From DATLGB01 sp963740765 (GTDB taxonomy: Bacteria > Actinomycetota > Thermoleophilia > Solirubrobacterales > Solirubrobacteraceae), in assembly GCA_963740765.1 (NCBI GenBank), contig CAVUFN010000010.1, positions 372,001-436,000 on the forward strand: a stretch of DNA of 64,000 bases. Direction: 5' to 3'. A program made the translations under genes and the position numbers. Positions 17,890 through 26,257 of this stretch are shown here, piece by piece; the stretch's first letter is position 1; the number at the start of each line of letters is the position of its first letter. The notes beneath the pieces were generated by a model that searched no databases, was not told the DNA's origin, and saw only the letters and a program-made list of their open reading frames with translations.

Positions 17890-18839
17890 GCGTCGCTGGC
17901 CTACGGCTCGGGGTGCTCGTTCGCGCAGCTGCTGGTCGTCGCGGTGATCTCGGGGCGGCGGACATCGGCTTCCGGCGCGGGGCGCGTGCCTGAAGGCGCT
18001 GTCGCCGGAGGAGCTGCTGCGCGCCAACGGCGGTTCGAGTCACGACCTGGACGGCGACGGCGCTGGGCCGCCGTTGGGTGGGGCGGCGATCGGGATCTTC
18101 GGGCCGGTCGTGACGGTGGTGGCGAACGCGGTGTCTTCCTGCTGTCGGCGTCGGGATCCGGCGGGTCGGCGGGGACGAGCCGGGCCGGCGCGGTCGGCGG
18201 CCGCCGAGCGCGCGATCTGCTCGCGGGCTGGCGGTACATCGTCGCGAGCCCGGGCTGCGCTCGCTGTTCCTCAACACGGTGCTGGTGAACGGGCTGATCC
18301 TGGCGACCGCGCCGCTGCTGGCCGTGCTGATGCTGCGCGACCTGGCTTCGCGCCGTGGCAGTACGGGCTGGCCTTCGCCGCCCGGCTCGGCGGGCTGCTT
18401 GGCGCGGCGCTGGCCCAGGGTCGTCGCGGCGTACGGCCGCGACCGGTCCTGCGCGTGGCCGGGACGCTGCGCGCGGGCTGGGCGTCGGGCTCGACTTCGT
18501 CGGCCCGGGCTGGGCGGGGCTCGTCCTGGTCATGGCAGCTCGGGATGATCGTCTGCATCGGCGTCTTCAACCCGGTCTTCTCGACCTATGAGACGCGTCC
18601 GATCGCGTCGCCCGCGTCCTGGCCGCCTGGTCGGTCTCCAACAACGCGACGGTGGCCGTCATGATCGCGGCGTGGGGCGGGCTGGCGGCGCTGACCAGCC
18701 GCGGCGCGATCGCGACGGCCGCGTGCTCATGCTCGCGACGCCACTGCTGCTGCGTCGCCCGGCGCCGGCTGCTGCTGCGATTGGACCCACGCCACCGCCG
18801 CCACCACGATCACCACGCCCGCGACCTGCGGCGCGCTGA
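17890..18839 (+). pseudogene. MFS transporter, N-terminus missing, many third-position deletions
   Basis: Pieces of a major-facilitator exporter of the MFS_3/enterobactin-exporter type can be read in three alternating frames: LAYGSGCSFAQLLVVAVISG, LKALSPEELLRANG, TTWTATALGPPLGGAAIG, VVTVVANAV then FLLSA, LLAGWRYIVASPG, LFLNTVLVNGLILATAPLLA and FNPVFSTY. About a dozen breaks are best explained by a lost third codon base (e.g. SPG|LRSLFLNTV near 18252, DR|VLRVAG near 18447). The first 100 or so residues are absent, replaced by the G-rich stretch. The 3' end overlaps the convergent EamA gene; the exact stop is uncertain. Confidence 0.65.
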
Positions 18840-19647
18840 GCACCTGGTCGAGCAGCGGCCAGGCGACGATGCTCGCGATCACCGGCTCGAGCGTCGCCAC
18901 CACTCCGACCCGCGCCGACGGCAGGTGGCGCAGGGCGGTGAAGAGCAGGATGAACGGGACCAACGTCCCCACCACCCCGACGCCGAGCCCCAGCGCGATG
19001 TGCTCCGCGTCGTCGAAGAGCGCGAACGGAAAGGTCCACGGCGGCCGGGCGATCACCCACACGAGGCTGCAGAACCCGAAGCCCCACACCAGCGTCGTGC
19101 GCGCGTCCAGCGTCCGCCCTGCCTTCTCGGACGCGGTCAGGTTGATCGCGAAGGTCACCATCGCCGCGACCGCCCACAGCAGTCCGACGCCGTCGATGCC
19201 GTGCGCGTCGTAGGCCTTCACGACGAAGAAGGACCCGATCACGCTGAGCACACAGGCGCCCCAGAGCGCCGGCGCGGCCTTGGCTCCCCTGAAGATGCGG
19301 AGGACGATCAGGATCAGCAGGGGCGCGAGGTACTGGATCGTCAGCGCCACGCCGATGTCCAGTCGAGCGATCGCCGCGAAGTACGTCGACTGCACCGCCG
19401 CGAGCCCGAAGATCCCGACGACCGCCAGCTGCGGCACGTCCGTGCGATGCACCCTCAGCAGCTCCCGGTTCGAGGTCGCCAGCCATGCCACCAGCAGCAC
19501 GAAGGCCAGCACCGACCGCAGCTCCGTCAGATGCCACGCGCTCACCCCGTCATCCAGCAGCACCCGCGCCATCACCCCGCTGATCGCGAACAGCGCCGCC
19601 CCCGTCGCCGTCAGCGCGTATCCGAGCTTCGGCGAGCGGTTCACCAC
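18727..19647 (-). CDS. EamA/DMT-family transporter
   Basis: An intact 306-residue protein from GTG 19647 with ten membrane helices arranged as two EamA halves (helices 1-5: LGYALTATGAALFAISGVMA to FFVVKAYD; helices 6-10: LLWAVAAMVTFAINLTAS to VAGVVIVVAAVAWVQS). The conserved end-of-repeat motif ATLEPVIASIVAWPLLDQ is present. DMT transporters usually export amino acids or other metabolites; no substrate can be assigned. The start is uncertain: GTG 19647 or 19644 both fit, and a longer form would run into the divergent glyoxalase-fold gene. Confidence 0.8.
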   Translation of the reverse strand: MVNRSPKLGYALTATGAALFAISGVMARVLLDDGVSAWHLTELRSVLAFVLLVAWLATSNRELLRVHRTDVPQLAVVGIFGLAAVQSTYFAAIARLDIGVALTIQYLAPLLILIVLRIFRGAKAAPALWGACVLSVIGSFFVVKAYDAHGIDGVGLLWAVAAMVTFAINLTASEKAGRTLDARTTLVWGFGFCSLVWVIARPPWTFPFALFDDAEHIALGLGVGVVGTLVPFILLFTALRHLPSARVGVVATLEPVIASIVAWPLLDQVLSAPQVAGVVIVVAAVAWVQSQQQPAPGDAAAVASRA

Positions 19648-19670
19648 GGCGGCATTCAGAGCGTCCGGCC

Positions 19671-20047
19671 GTGACCGTTCTCGGCCTCGACCACGTCCAG
19701 ATCGCAGCGCCCCCGGGCTGCGAGCCCGAGGCACGGCGCTTCTTCGGCGACCTGCTCGGGCTGGCCGAGATCGAGAAGCCCGAACCGCTGCGCGCCCGCG
19801 GCGGCGCCTGGTTCGCCCTCGGCGACGCCCACCAGCTTCACGTCGGCGTCGAGACGCCCTTCACACCGGCGCGCAAGGCCCATCCGGCGCTGCGCGTTGC
19901 CGTCCTTCGACGCCCTCTGCGCGCGTCTGGCCGCCGCCGGGGTCGCCGTCACGCCGGACGCCTCGATCCCGGGAGGTCCGCCGCGCCTACATCCACGACC
20001 CGTTCGGCAATCGCCTCGAGCTCGTGGACTCGGTTCCGCCGCACTAA
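19671..20047 (+). CDS. VOC/glyoxalase-fold protein, two frameshifts
   Basis: About 125 residues of the vicinal-oxygen-chelate fold: VLGLDHVQIAAPPGCEPEAR with the first metal histidine, RRFFGDLLGLAEIEKP, FALGDAHQLHVGVE, then AYIHDPFGNRLELVD with the last metal-binding Glu. The frame shifts twice by +1, at GC(C/G)TCC near 19901 and GG(A/G)GTC near 19975, both at third codon positions; the corrected protein is full length. These proteins may be lyases, dioxygenases or resistance proteins; the substrate is unknown. Confidence 0.7.
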
Positions 20048-20056
20048 AAGGGGAAC

Positions 20057-20290
20057 GTGCGTTCTGGGTACGAGGATCTCAAGCTGAGCAGGCCATGCAC
20101 GGCTGCGCCGGTACTTCCCAGCCGCGGTCACGCAATGGGACCACCTGCCGGGCTTCGAGAAGCACGCTGACGTCGGCGTCCTCGCCGGCCGGATGAGCAA
20201 GCGGAGGGTCTCAATGGGGACGAGAAGTGCGAGCTGGTGTGCGCCAACTGTCACGCGCTCCGTACAATTGGCCGTCGAAGCGGGGCGTAG
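20057..20290 (+). pseudogene. Small HNH-endonuclease-like zinc protein, frame broken
   Basis: From GTG 20057, after an AAAGGGGAA Shine-Dalgarno-like stretch, the pieces RSGYEDLKLSRPCTA, RYFPAAVTQWDHLPGFEK, HADVGVLAGRMSKRRV and EKCELVCANCHALRTIGRR make a protein of about 75 residues with a Cys-x2-Cys, a central WDH and a Cys-x2-Cys-His. This is the plan of small HNH-type proteins. Three single-base losses at third positions are needed to join the pieces. The stop (TAG 20288-20290) lies inside the tRNA-Pro gene. A truncated or chance arrangement cannot be excluded. Confidence 0.45.
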
Positions 20291-20354
20291 CGCAGCCTGG
20301 TAGCGCGCAGCGTTTGGGACGCTGAGGCCGCGGGTTCGAATCCCGCCGCCCCGA
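20281..20354 (+). tRNA. tRNA-Pro (anticodon UGG)
   Basis: A 74-base cloverleaf: acceptor CGGGGCG pairs with CGCCCCG, followed by discriminator A; D-arm GCGC...GCGC; anticodon stem CAGCG/CGCTG with loop TTTGGGA giving anticodon TGG; T-arm GCGGGTTCGAATCCCGC. CCA is not encoded. All stems pair, so this gene is not affected by the frame errors around it. Confidence 0.95.
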
Positions 20355-20390
20355 TCTTCGTTTGCGTGGCTCGGCTGCAAGTGCCCGCGG

Positions 20391-21824
20391 GTGCCGACCC
20401 ACCGGGAGATCCTCAGAGGGGCCGCGGTCGGCGTGGGCGCGCTCGGTGCGGAGTGCCTGGCCGCGCCCGCCCACGGCCGCCGGGAAGCGCGACCGCGTGG
20501 CGATCATCGGCGCGGGTGCGGGCGGCGTGGCCGCCGCCTACTTCCTCGCCGGCACGCTTCGACGTCGACCTCTTCGAGGCGCGATCGCGGATCGGCGGCC
20601 ACTGCGATTCGCGGGTGATCGAGCACCGGGGCACGGCGGTCACCGTCGATCTCGGCGCGCAGTTCTTCCATCCCGACACGCACCCGATCTACGTCACGCT
20701 GCTCGAGGAGCTGGGCCTCTACGACCCCGAGCACCCCGACGTCGACGCCAGACGCACGGGTCCCGGGCAGCCTGTGCATCTTCCGGACGGCCGGGGGCGG
20801 CCCGCCGCTCTTCTCGTCGTCGCACCCGCTCGAGACGCTGCAGAGCGCGCTCGACGTTCGCGCACGTTCACCCAACTCGCGCGGCAGGCGGTGCTGTCGG
20901 ACATGTCGTGGGAGACCACCGTCGACGCAGTGGATCGCGTAGCCTGCCGCTGGAGCCGGCGTTCAAGAACGACGTCCTGTACCCGTGGATCACGGCGACG
21001 ATCGGGTGCTCGCGCGGCGACGCGCGGCGCGCGTCGGCGCGCTCGATCCTGCAGACGTTCGCGCTGGCGTTCCCGGCCGACCTCGCTCGAGGGCGCCACC
21101 ACGTACACCTCGAAGATCGGCCTGCAGGGGAACCTGCAGCGGCATGCTGGACCGCGAGCCCGGCCGTCCGGGTGCACCGCCGCGCGCCTGCCCGGGCCCT
21201 GACGCCGCGAGCCGCGGCGGCTGGTTCGCTGCGGACGCCGGCGGGCCGGCAGGGGCCGTACCGGTACGTGGTGTTGAACGCGCCTCCGCGCGCCGGCCGC
21301 GAGCTGCTGCGTCCGCTGCCCGCCTTCGCCGACGTCACCGCGCTGCTCGACGTGTACCGGTACTTCGACTCGCGCCTGCTGGTCCACACCGACCCGGCCT
21401 ACATGCACCGCGATCGCGGCAACTGGGCGGCCTACAACGCCGGGGTCGACGGTCGCGAGTGCGAGGGCAGCGCCTGGCTCGGCGCTCTGCAGGAGACGCT
21501 GCCTCGGGCGCGACCGTCGACGTGTTCAAGTCGTGGGCCCAGCGCCGGCGCGCCGACCCGGAGCACATCCTCCTGGAGCGGCGCTTCAAGCACCCGCTGA
21601 TCAGCCCGCTCGACGATCGAGGCCGCCCGCGCCCTGCGTCCGCTCCAGGGCCGAAAAGGCCTGTACTTCAGCGGCCAGTACACCACCGGCATGGACCTGC
21701 AGGAGTCGGCGCTCTACTCGGCCATGCAGGTGGCCGAGGCGCTGGCGCCGCGCAGCCGGACGCTGGCGTCGCTGCGGACGCGGATGAGGGCCACGGGCTC
21801 GACGGGATCTCCTACGACCTCTAG
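20391..21824 (+). pseudogene. FAD-dependent amine-oxidase-like protein with twin-arginine-like leader, frame broken
   Basis: Joined across the breaks this is a flavoprotein of about 470 residues of the NAD(P)-binding/amine oxidase group: leader THREILRGAAVGVGALGA resembling a Tat signal (first Arg replaced by His), FAD site VAIIGAGAGGVAAAYFL, LFEARSRIGGHCDSRV, VDLGAQFFHPDTHPIY, YPWITATIGCSRGDARRAS, and the C-terminal GLYFSGQYTTGMDLQESAL. At least eight +1 shifts occur, each consistent with a doubled third base (AC(G/C)TTC near 20564, GG(T/C)CCG near 20762, CG(G/C)ATG near 21143). Stop at 21824 overlaps the TetR stop in CTAG. Confidence 0.7.
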
Positions 21825-22418
21825 GGCGAGCAGCCGACCGGTCGCGCGGCGGTAGCGGTCCGGCGCGGCCGGGTCGCCGTAGAGCTGGATCGCCTGGTTG
21901 GCGGCGACGGCGAAGGCCTCCAGCTCGAAGACGAGCTGGGCGGGGTCGGTGTCGGGGTCGAGGTCGCCGGCCTCGATCGCTGCGCGGACGTCGGCCTCGA
22001 GCACGCGGTGCCAGCGGGCCAGTGCCGCGGCGACGGCGTCGCGGACCGGCCCGGGCCGGCCGTCGAACTCGGGGGACGCGCCGGCGAGGAAGCAGCCGCC
22101 CGGGAAGCACGGCTCGGACAGGTAGGCGATGCGCGTCTCGCACAGGGCGCGCAGGCGGGGGAGGCCGGGCGCGGCGTCGGCTGCGGGCCGCCACACGGTG
22201 TCGGTGAAGATCTCGACGCCGCGCTCGACGGCGGCGAGCTGGAGCGCCTCCTTGGAGCCGAACGGGCCGACGACGCCGGCCTTGCTCATCGACAAGTCGT
22301 CGGCGAGCGCGCCGATGGTCAGTCCCTCGAGGCCGGAGATCGAGGCGACGTCGACGGCATGGGCGAGGATCGCCTGGCGTGTTCCGGCGGCGGCGGCGAC
22401 GGAGCGGCGGGGACTCAT
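21821..22418 (-). CDS. TetR-family transcriptional regulator
   Basis: About 198 residues. The N-terminal helix-turn-helix is TRQAILAHAVDVASISGLEG then IGALADDLSMSKAGVVGPFG, in the usual TetR position; the rest is a ligand domain with CFPGGCFLAG. As written the frame runs on to 21714, but a single doubled base near 21828 (CT(C/G)CCC) would end it at 21821, inside the CTAG that also ends the flavoprotein; other convergent pairs here end the same way. The ATG follows TAGTCT by 7 bases. It faces the MBL gene across an operator-like palindrome. Confidence 0.85.
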
Positions 22419-22425
22419 GCGAGGA

Positions 22426-22431
22426 AGACTA
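22426..22431 (-). promoter_or_regulatory. -10 hexamer TAGTCT of the tetR gene
   Basis: On the minus strand TAGTCT lies 7 bases before ATG 22418. It is next to the palindrome at 22434-22455, so the regulator could repress its own synthesis. Confidence 0.5.
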
Positions 22432-22433
22432 GC

Positions 22434-22455
22434 TTAGCGAACGATCGTCTGCTAA
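22434..22455. promoter_or_regulatory. Probable TetR operator, 22-base palindrome
   Basis: The half sites TTAGCGAACGA and TCGTCTGCTAA match as inverted repeats at 9 of 11 positions around a central CGATCG. The palindrome lies between tetR and the MBL hydrolase gene and overlaps the probable -10 region of the latter (TAAATA at 22453-22458). Size and position are typical of TetR operators; binding itself is inferred. Confidence 0.65.
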
Positions 22456-22458
22456 ATA
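22453..22458 (+). promoter_or_regulatory. -10 hexamer TAAATA of the MBL hydrolase gene
   Basis: TAAATA ends 7 bases before ATG 22466, with no Shine-Dalgarno site. Its first three bases are inside the operator palindrome, so bound TetR would block it directly. Confidence 0.5.
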
Positions 22459-22465
22459 TCCAGAG

Positions 22466-23254
22466 ATGCACATCCGCCGCCTCGGCTTCGCCGGCCTGCA
22501 CCTGACCTCGGGCGAGGACTCGCTCGTGATCGACGCCATGACCACGCTCGGGTCGATGACCCGCTTCGTCGGGGAGGCGCGGGAAGCGCTTCCCGAGTCG
22601 CCGCCCGCGCGGCTCGGCCTCGTCACCCACCTGCACCGCGACCACGCCGACGCGGGCGCGCTGCGCGCCGCGGGCGTCCAGCGCGTCCTGCGCCCCGCTC
22701 CGTTCCCCGGCGACGGGCTGCAGACGATCGGCTGTGCGGAGGCCGAGGCCGAGCTCGAGGGTTTCGAGCAGCAGGTGGTCGACACGTGGGAGACGGTGAC
22801 CGACGGGCCGTTCTCGATCACCGCCGTCCCGGCGTCCGACGGCTTCGGTGACCCACAGGTCTCCTGGGTCGTCGAAGCGGACGGGACGCGCATCCTGCAC
22901 GCCGGCGACACCCTCTTCCACGGGTGGTGGTGGCTGATCGGCATGCGCTGCGGGCCGATCGACGTCGCCTTCCTCCCCGTCAACGGCGCGGTCGCCGACC
23001 TCCCGCACCGCCAGCCGCCCTCGCCGCTGCCCGCGTGCATGGACCCGGAGCAGGCCGCCGTCGCCGCGTCGCTCGTGCGTGCCGGCGTCGCCGTCCCGAT
23101 CCACTACGGCGCGATCCACTGCCCGCCCGTCTACGCCCAGGTCGACGACCCGGCCGGCAGCTTCGAGCGCGCAGCGGCGGCCGTCGGCGTCGAGGCGCTC
23201 GTGGTCGCGCCCGGCGACGCGGTCACTCCGCTCGCGTCATCTCCAGCAGCTTGA
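22466..23254 (+). CDS. MBL-fold metallo-hydrolase (UlaG-like), TetR-controlled
   Basis: A 262-residue metallo-beta-lactamase-fold protein of the UlaG/L-ascorbate-lactonase-like branch. Metal ligands are seen in LVTHLHRDHADAG (HxHxDH, residues about 53-58), LHAGDTLFHGWWWL and IHYGAIHCPPV. The N-terminus MHIRRLGFAGLHLTSGEDSL is typical of the branch. It is divergent from tetR, so its expression probably responds to whatever ligand that regulator senses. The 3' end overlaps the convergent DUF1697 gene by 32 bases. Substrate unknown. Confidence 0.85.
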   Translation: MHIRRLGFAGLHLTSGEDSLVIDAMTTLGSMTRFVGEAREALPESPPARLGLVTHLHRDHADAGALRAAGVQRVLRPAPFPGDGLQTIGCAEAEAELEGFEQQVVDTWETVTDGPFSITAVPASDGFGDPQVSWVVEADGTRILHAGDTLFHGWWWLIGMRCGPIDVAFLPVNGAVADLPHRQPPSPLPACMDPEQAAVAASLVRAGVAVPIHYGAIHCPPVYAQVDDPAGSFERAAAAVGVEALVVAPGDAVTPLASSPAA

Positions 23255-23753
23255 GCACGGTGTTCCAGTTGCGGTCGGTGCCGAGCTTCGGGAGCTGCTT
23301 GCCGAGCAGCTTGCCCAGCGGCGAGTTCTGCATGCCGTTGGCGTAGTGGCAGTAGACCTCGCGGCCGGCGATCCGCACGCCCTCGGGATCGAGCTCGGCG
23401 TCCTCGAGCGCCTTCGCCGCGTCTGCCGGACAGCGCTCCGACAGGAACAGGACGTGCAGCTCCTTGCCGCCCGCCTCCGGATACGGGTTGTCGTCGACGA
23501 CCTTGGCGAGCTGCTTGGCCGTCCGCACGATCACCGGCGTGTCGACGTCGAACCGCGTCGCGATCTCCTGCTGGAGGTCGCGCTCGAGCTGCGCCGGCTT
23601 CTTGGTCGACTGGAGCACGATGTTCCCGCTCGCGATCAGCGTCTGGACGTCGTTGTAGCCGAGCTCGGTGAGGTGCTCGCGCAGCGCCGGCATCGCGATC
23701 CGGTTGTGCTTGCCGACGTTGATCCCGCGCAGGAGGGCGATCTGTGGTGGCAT
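23223..23753 (-). CDS. DUF1697-family protein
   Basis: A 176-residue member of DUF1697, small cytosolic proteins of unknown function found mainly in bacteria. The family start PPQIALLRGINVGKHNRIAM and the TLIASGNIVLQST and NPYPEAGGKELHVLFLS segments are all present, as is the terminal RNWNTVLKLLEM. I chose ATG 23753, where the family begins; a longer frame upstream has no family similarity. Its start faces that of the acyl-CoA dehydrogenase 6 bases away. Confidence 0.85.
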   Translation of the reverse strand: MPPQIALLRGINVGKHNRIAMPALREHLTELGYNDVQTLIASGNIVLQSTKKPAQLERDLQQEIATRFDVDTPVIVRTAKQLAKVVDDNPYPEAGGKELHVLFLSERCPADAAKALEDAELDPEGVRIAGREVYCHYANGMQNSPLGKLLGKQLPKLGTDRNWNTVLKLLEMTRAE

Positions 23754-23759
23754 GTGGCG

Positions 23760-24890
23760 ATGGATCTTCGCGCACGCATGCGCGTCTTCGTCGACGACGT
23801 CGTCATCCCGGCCGAGGGAGAGGGTGACGACGCGCTCCCGCGCCTGAAGGATGCCGCCAAGCAGGCCGGGCTGTGGGCGCTCGGGCACCCCTCGGAGATC
23901 GGCGGCGGCGGGATCTCGCTACTCGACTTCGTCGCCCTGAACGAGTCGATCGGGCGCTCCGAGCTGGGTCAGTTCGCCGTCGGCAGCGTGACGATGCAGG
24001 ACGCGATCATGCTGCACCGCTTCGGGACCCCCGAGCAGCAGGAGCGCTGGCTGCTGCCGATGGTCGCGGGCGAGCTCTACCCGAGCGTCGCGCTGACCGA
24101 GCCCGAGGTCGCCGGCAGCGATCCCACCCTGATCCGGACCACGGCCCGGTTGGACGGCGACGAGTGGGTCATCGACGGGCACAAGTGGTTCTGCACGGGC
24201 GCCGACCGCGCCGCCTACACGACCGTCTTCGCCCGCACCGAGCCCGACGCCCCGCGCCACCGCGCGATGTCGATGATCATCGTCCCCGCCGGGACGCCCG
24301 GCTTCGAGATCGTGCGCCGCATCCCGACCATGGGCGGGACCCACGGCGCCCACTGCGAGCTGCGCTTCACCGAGTGCCGCGTGCCGGTCGCGAACCTCCT
24401 CGGCGACCGCGGCCACGCGTTCGCCATCGCCCAGGCCCGTCTCGGCCCCGGCCGCATCTTCCACGCCATGCGCTGGCTGGGCCAGGCCCAGCGCGCCTTC
24501 GAGCTGATGCTCGCGCGCGCCAACGAGCGCTACGCCCACGGCTCCCTGCTCGCCGAGAAGGGGGAGATCCGCCGCTACGTCGCCGAGTCCGCCGCCGACA
24601 TCCAGGCCGCCCGCCTGCTCACCCTCGACGCCGCCCGCGCGCTCGACGCCGGCGGCGACGCCCGCGTCCAGATCGCGCTCGTCAAGGTCCGCGGCGCGCA
24701 GATGCTCCACGACGTCATCGACCGCGCCATCCAGGTCCACGGCGCGCTCGGGCTCACCGCCGACCTGCCGCTGGAGCGCATGTACCGCGAGGCTCGCTAC
24801 GCCCGCATCTACGACGGCCCGGACGAGGTGCACCGCGACTCCGTCGCTCGGCGCATCCTCGCCAACCCCGACGCCGTCCCGTGGGCGTAG
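23760..24890 (+). CDS. Acyl-CoA dehydrogenase family protein
   Basis: A 376-residue FAD enzyme of fatty-acid or related beta-oxidation. Typical segments are SVALTEPEVAGSDPTLIRTT (flavin and substrate loop), GHKWFCTGADRAAYTTVFAR, MGGTHGAHCELRFTECRVP, GPGRIFHAMRWLGQAQRAFE and the C-terminal QVHGALGLTADLPLERMYRE followed by RIYDGPDEVHRDSVARRIL. The last motif is normal for long-chain and APH-linked dehydrogenases. ATG 23760 was chosen; GTG 23754 is equally possible. No electron-transfer flavoprotein genes are close. Confidence 0.9.
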   Translation: MDLRARMRVFVDDVVIPAEGEGDDALPRLKDAAKQAGLWALGHPSEIGGGGISLLDFVALNESIGRSELGQFAVGSVTMQDAIMLHRFGTPEQQERWLLPMVAGELYPSVALTEPEVAGSDPTLIRTTARLDGDEWVIDGHKWFCTGADRAAYTTVFARTEPDAPRHRAMSMIIVPAGTPGFEIVRRIPTMGGTHGAHCELRFTECRVPVANLLGDRGHAFAIAQARLGPGRIFHAMRWLGQAQRAFELMLARANERYAHGSLLAEKGEIRRYVAESAADIQAARLLTLDAARALDAGGDARVQIALVKVRGAQMLHDVIDRAIQVHGALGLTADLPLERMYREARYARIYDGPDEVHRDSVARRILANPDAVPWA

Positions 24891-24906
24891 GCGTGGACGG
24901 GAGGGC

Positions 24907-25536
24907 TCAGAGGACGACGAAGCAGATCGCCACGAAGTGGCAGACCGCGGCGCCGATGACGAACGCGTGGAAGATCTCGTGGAAGCCGAAGGTGAGCGGC
25001 CACGGGTCCGGGCGCTGGCGGGCGTAGACGACGGCGCCGAGCGTGTAGAGCACCCCGCCGACCGCGATCAGGACGAACGGGGCGACGCCGAGCCGCGTGA
25101 GGATCTGGGGCGTGGCGACGACCGCGACCCACCCGAGCCCGACGTACAGGGCGGCCTGCAGCCAGCGAGGCGCGTCGATCCAGGCGAGTGAGAACGCGAC
25201 GCCCGCGACCGCGCCGAGCCAGACGACGGTCAGGACCGTCACCTGCAGGACGCCGTCGAGCACGAGCATCCCGACGGGCGTGTAGGAGGCCGCGATGAAG
25301 ACGAAGATGGTCGAGTGGTCGATGCGGCGCAGCAGGGGCCGCCAGCGGGCGTCCCAGCGCCAGCGGTGGTAGGTGGCCGAGCCGGCGAACAGGGCGACGA
25401 GGCCGAATCCGTAGATGCTTGCGGCGACGCGGCCGCCGGGGCGGTCGGCCAGGGCGATGAGCGTGATCGCGGCGGCGGCGGCGAACGGCACCGCCCACAG
25501 GTGCGACACCCCGCGCAGGAGAGGCGGTGTCTCCAT
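24907..25536 (-). CDS. Haemolysin III / PAQR-family membrane protein
   Basis: A 209-residue protein with seven membrane helices of the HlyIII (YqfA) family. Conserved residues include SATYHRWRWD, RRIDHSTIFVFIAASYTPVG and the C-terminal FGFHEIFHAFVIGAAVCHF, whose histidines bind metal in PAQR proteins. Haemolysin activity is historical; the bacterial role is probably lipid homeostasis. Divergent from merR; the two starts share an interlocked promoter at 25545-25554. Confidence 0.9.
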   Translation of the reverse strand: METPPLLRGVSHLWAVPFAAAAAITLIALADRPGGRVAASIYGFGLVALFAGSATYHRWRWDARWRPLLRRIDHSTIFVFIAASYTPVGMLVLDGVLQVTVLTVVWLGAVAGVAFSLAWIDAPRWLQAALYVGLGWVAVVATPQILTRLGVAPFVLIAVGGVLYTLGAVVYARQRPDPWPLTFGFHEIFHAFVIGAAVCHFVAICFVVL

Positions 25537-25544
25537 GTGCACAG

Positions 25545-25554
25545 AGCGTACGCT
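25545..25554. promoter_or_regulatory. Perfect palindrome AGCGTACGCT holding two interlocked -10 hexamers
   Basis: Each strand reads TACGCT. The plus-strand copy ends 10 bases before the merR ATG and the minus-strand copy ends 8 bases before the hlyIII ATG, and both share the central TA. The palindrome could be the common -10 element and perhaps also a binding site for the MerR-type regulator. Confidence 0.55.
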
Positions 25555-25564
25555 GATTGCAGCG

Positions 25565-26257
25565 ATGGAGCTCACGATCGACGAGCTGGCCCGCGAGACG
25601 GGCATGACCGTGCGCAACATCCGCTCGCACGCGTCGCGCGGATTGCTGCCGCCGCCCGCGGTGCGCGCACGCACCGGCTACTACAGCGCCGACCACGTCG
25701 CGCGCCTGAAGCTGATCCTCGAACTGCAGGCGGCCGGGCACTCGCTGGCCGGCATCAAGCACCTGCTCAGCCGCACCGACGGGTCGACCGCGGAGGACGT
25801 CCTGGGCTTCGCACGCTCGATGCTCGCCCCGTTCGAGGACGAGACGCCGGAGATCGTCGAGGAGGACGAGCTCCAGGCGCGGTTCGGCGAGGATCCCAAG
25901 CTCCGCCACAAGGCGCTCAAGCTCGGGCTGATCGTCGACCTCGGCGGCGGGCGCTTCGAGGTCCCGTCGCCGGCGCTGCTGCGCGCGGGCGACCTGCTCC
26001 AGCAGCTCGGGGTCGAGCCGGAGCGCGCGCTCGCCCTGCTGGAGTCCATCTCGCGCTCGACGGACTCGATCGCCGAGCAGTTCGTGAAGCTGTTCCTGGA
26101 GCGCTTCTGGAAAGGCAACACCTCCGATCTCGGCGAGGTGCAGGTCGCGCTCGACCAGCTGCGCCCGCTCGCCACCGAGGCCGTCGTCGCCCTCTTCCAG
26201 CAGCGCATGACCCGGCGGACCGAGAAGGCCTTCTCGCGTGCGCTCGAGCGCAAGTAA
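25565..26257 (+). CDS. MerR-family transcriptional regulator
   Basis: A 230-residue MerR-type regulator. The DNA-binding domain is at the N-terminus (LTIDELARETGMTVRNIRSH, then GYYSADHVARLKLILELQ, AGHSLAGIKHLL). The remainder, from about residue 85, is an all-helical effector domain (SISRSTDSIAEQFVKLFLE) without metal-binding cysteines, so this is probably not a metal sensor. First gene of a nine-gene run in which neighbours overlap or nearly touch. Short leader with TACGCT upstream. Confidence 0.88.
   Translation: MELTIDELARETGMTVRNIRSHASRGLLPPPAVRARTGYYSADHVARLKLILELQAAGHSLAGIKHLLSRTDGSTAEDVLGFARSMLAPFEDETPEIVEEDELQARFGEDPKLRHKALKLGLIVDLGGGRFEVPSPALLRAGDLLQQLGVEPERALALLESISRSTDSIAEQFVKLFLERFWKGNTSDLGEVQVALDQLRPLATEAVVALFQQRMTRRTEKAFSRALERK

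Noticed and set aside
18652..19674. Plus-strand open frame opposite the EamA gene
   Set aside because: Very His/Arg/Gln-rich sequence without any motif; the minus strand has ten membrane helices of EamA.
12979..21834. Programmed frameshifting or a cluster of true pseudogenes
   Set aside because: There are too many shifts, each at a third codon position, and no slippery heptamers; neighbours are intact.
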